This document shows positions 6,923 through 8,132 of a stretch of 8,132 bases of DNA, one piece after another. Below the pieces are notes generated by a model that worked only from the letters and a program-made list of their open reading frames with translations, was not told the DNA's origin and did not search any database. The stretch lies in assembly GCA_946479225.1 (NCBI GenBank), contig CAMLFI010000098.1, forward strand, positions 1 to 8,132, given 5' to 3'. Both the position numbers and the translations under genes were made by a program. How positions within the stretch are numbered: position 1 is the stretch's first letter; every line of letters begins with the position of its first letter. The DNA is from an uncultured Mucilaginibacter sp. Lineage in GTDB: Bacteria > Bacteroidota > Bacteroidia > Sphingobacteriales > Sphingobacteriaceae.

Positions 6923-7120
6923 ATGGAGAGCAAACAGGTTGACACGAAGACGCTGCGTTTAATTAAACATGATATAAAAAATCAGCTTTCCAACATTCAA
7001 CTTGCTTTAGAAACCATTAAATATGAAGTAAGCAACCCTACCAACGACGTTAAATTTTGTATTGATACCATTGCAGACAGCGCTTCAAAAATTGATGCCC
7101 TTGTAAAAGAAATACCATAA
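6923..7120 (+). CDS. Stand-alone histidine phosphoacceptor (DHp/HisKA-like) mini-protein
   Basis: Soluble 65-residue protein whose sequence looks like the two-helix dimerisation and phosphoacceptor hairpin of a histidine kinase and nothing more. Helix 1 (about 8-36) has an H-box-like KHDIKNQLSNIQLAL, with candidate phosphoacceptor H16 followed by acidic D17 and K19-N20, as in HDLKNPL-type kinases. A short turn (SNPTND, 37-42) leads to helix 2 (43-63, DVKFCIDTIADSASKIDALV). There is no ATP-binding domain, and the following sequence to the next gene contains no kinase remnant, so simple truncation looks unlikely. The ATG directly abuts the regulator's TAA (TAAATG), implying tight translational coupling. 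Likely a partner of that regulator: phosphotransfer protein, phosphatase or docking factor, all inferred. A decayed kinase fragment is the main alternative. Confidence 0.7.
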   Translation: MESKQVDTKTLRLIKHDIKNQLSNIQLALETIKYEVSNPTNDVKFCIDTIADSASKIDALVKEIP

Positions 7121-7198
7121 ACCCGGTTCAAAAATATTTTATAAAGTATAGACTAAAACTTTTCTGCGCATCTTTGTTGTGCTTATATATTTTACTGC

Positions 7199-8132
7199 AT
7201 GTCAATTTTTAACTATAAGCAACGCAACACAATAATTCTGGTCAGCATAGTTATACTGGGCTGTTTTATAACGTATGCGTTAAGCGGGTTGTTCAGCGCT
7301 ATACTGGGGGCCATTGTGCTCTTCACCATTTTCAGGCCATTTTATTTATACATGGTTGATAAAAAGGGATGGAACCGCTCGCTCGTGGCCGTTATGATCA
7401 TCCTTTTTTCGTTTGTGGTTATAGTGCTGCCTTTTTTAGCGCTCAGCCTTATGGTGATAGGCAAAATATCCGACCTTAACAGTAAGAATTTTCCGATACA
7501 GGAGTGGCTGGTTAAAATAGACGAGTTTGCCGGCAAAACAATTGGCAAACCCCATTTCGCCGAAGAAAGTATTCAAAAATTAGGCACAACGGCAACCGAG
7601 CTTTTTCCATCTCTCATTGGCAGTGTGGTTAATATTGTGTTAATGCTGCTGGTTTGTTATTTTTTGATGTACTTTATGTTTGTACAGATAAAACAATTTG
7701 AGGCGGGCTTATTAAAATATGCCCCGTTCCGCGAGCAATATGCCTTAAAATTTGCCGAGGAGCTGCGCAATTCTACCTATTCGAACGTATTGGGCCAGGG
7801 CCTTATAGCTGTGGTGCAGGGCGCTTTATTAGCCAATGGCTTTTGGTTGGCAGGTATCCCCGACCCTCTTTTTTGGGGCGTTATAGGCGCTTTTATTTCG
7901 TTTTTACCTGTTGTGGGTGCGCCTACCTTAACCATACCGGCCGCAGCTATTTTATATGCCCAGGGGCACCCTTTAAAAGGGCTGATATTATTGCTATACG
8001 GCGTTCTTTTTATAGGCAATATTGATAATGTATTGCGGATGATCATCAACAAGCGCGTATCCAATACCCACCCCATTATAACCGTAATAGGGGTATTTAT
8101 TGGCTTACCGCTGTTTGGTATATTAGGTTTGG
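7199..8132 (+). CDS. AI-2E family transporter / PerM-like membrane protein (C-terminus cut by window edge)
   Basis: Polytopic inner-membrane protein of the AI-2E transporter family (PF01594), open for 311 codons to the right edge; full-length members are usually 340-380 residues, so about 30-60 residues are missing. Start ATG at 7199 precedes MSIFNYKQRNT and the first membrane pair (11-50). Further helices lie at about 60-90, then a soluble segment with amphipathic helices (about 90-135), then 136-162, and the conserved C-terminal block from about 200: GIPDPLFWGVIGAFISFLPVVG (219-240), ITIPAA-type helix, NIDNVLRMIINKRVSNTHPI (274-293) and GVFIGLPLFGILGL (298-311), all typical of the family. 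Some members export autoinducer-2, others are cation antiporters or of unknown role; the substrate cannot be assigned. It begins 78 bp after the mini-protein with no terminator between, so read-through is possible. Confidence 0.9.
   Translation, partial: MSIFNYKQRNTIILVSIVILGCFITYALSGLFSAILGAIVLFTIFRPFYLYMVDKKGWNRSLVAVMIILFSFVVIVLPFLALSLMVIGKISDLNSKNFPIQEWLVKIDEFAGKTIGKPHFAEESIQKLGTTATELFPSLIGSVVNIVLMLLVCYFLMYFMFVQIKQFEAGLLKYAPFREQYALKFAEELRNSTYSNVLGQGLIAVVQGALLANGFWLAGIPDPLFWGVIGAFISFLPVVGAPTLTIPAAAILYAQGHPLKGLILLLYGVLFIGNIDNVLRMIINKRVSNTHPIITVIGVFIGLPLFGILGL

Noticed and set aside
7121..7198. Possible promoter for the AI-2E family gene (CATCTTTG near 7169-7176)
   Set aside because: The -7 element differs at a fixed base and no TTG lies at a proper distance upstream; too weak to call.
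7342..8076. Minus-strand ORFs of 68 and 99 residues at the right end
   Set aside because: Both lie opposite the AI-2E family reading frame, which is open to the edge and carries the family motifs.

Overview
The window looks like chromosomal DNA of a Bacteroidota bacterium, most likely from the Sphingobacteriaceae (a Mucilaginibacter/Pedobacter-like organism). This is inferred from three things: starts without Shine-Dalgarno sequences but with A-rich leaders, one good Bacteroidota-type promoter (TTTG ... TAnnTTTG), and the gene families present. I see no phage, transposon, CRISPR, tRNA or rRNA sequence.

Minus-strand block (1-2710): a LytS/LytT-type two-component pair, with a sensor kinase followed through an ATGA overlap by a LytTR response regulator that runs off the left edge. 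Upstream of the kinase on the same strand is a secreted L,D-transpeptidase-like protein (YkuD) whose N-terminal part carries an internal duplication. The intergenic region 2711-2866 separates this block from the divergent plus-strand genes and holds a perfect 17-bp inverted repeat just before the next gene.

Plus-strand block (2867-8132): a GapN-type NADP-dependent glyceraldehyde-3-phosphate dehydrogenase with a strong intrinsic terminator; then an isolated monocistronic outer-membrane beta-barrel protein, preceded by an 18-bp perfect palindrome and followed by its own terminator; then a promoter and a sigma-54-type (NtrC/AtoC) response regulator. That regulator is followed with zero spacing by a 65-residue protein that looks like an isolated histidine-kinase dimerisation/phosphoacceptor (DHp) hairpin with no ATPase domain. 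The last gene is an AI-2E/PerM family membrane protein truncated by the right edge.

The most unusual item is the regulator plus stand-alone DHp mini-protein pair (5522-7120). No full-length kinase is adjacent, so the mini-protein may be a phosphotransfer, phosphatase or docking partner of the regulator. Second is the GapN homologue, in which the position of the catalytic general base (Glu of the ELGGK motif) is a serine, although the catalytic Cys, Asn and substrate-binding Arg motifs are kept.
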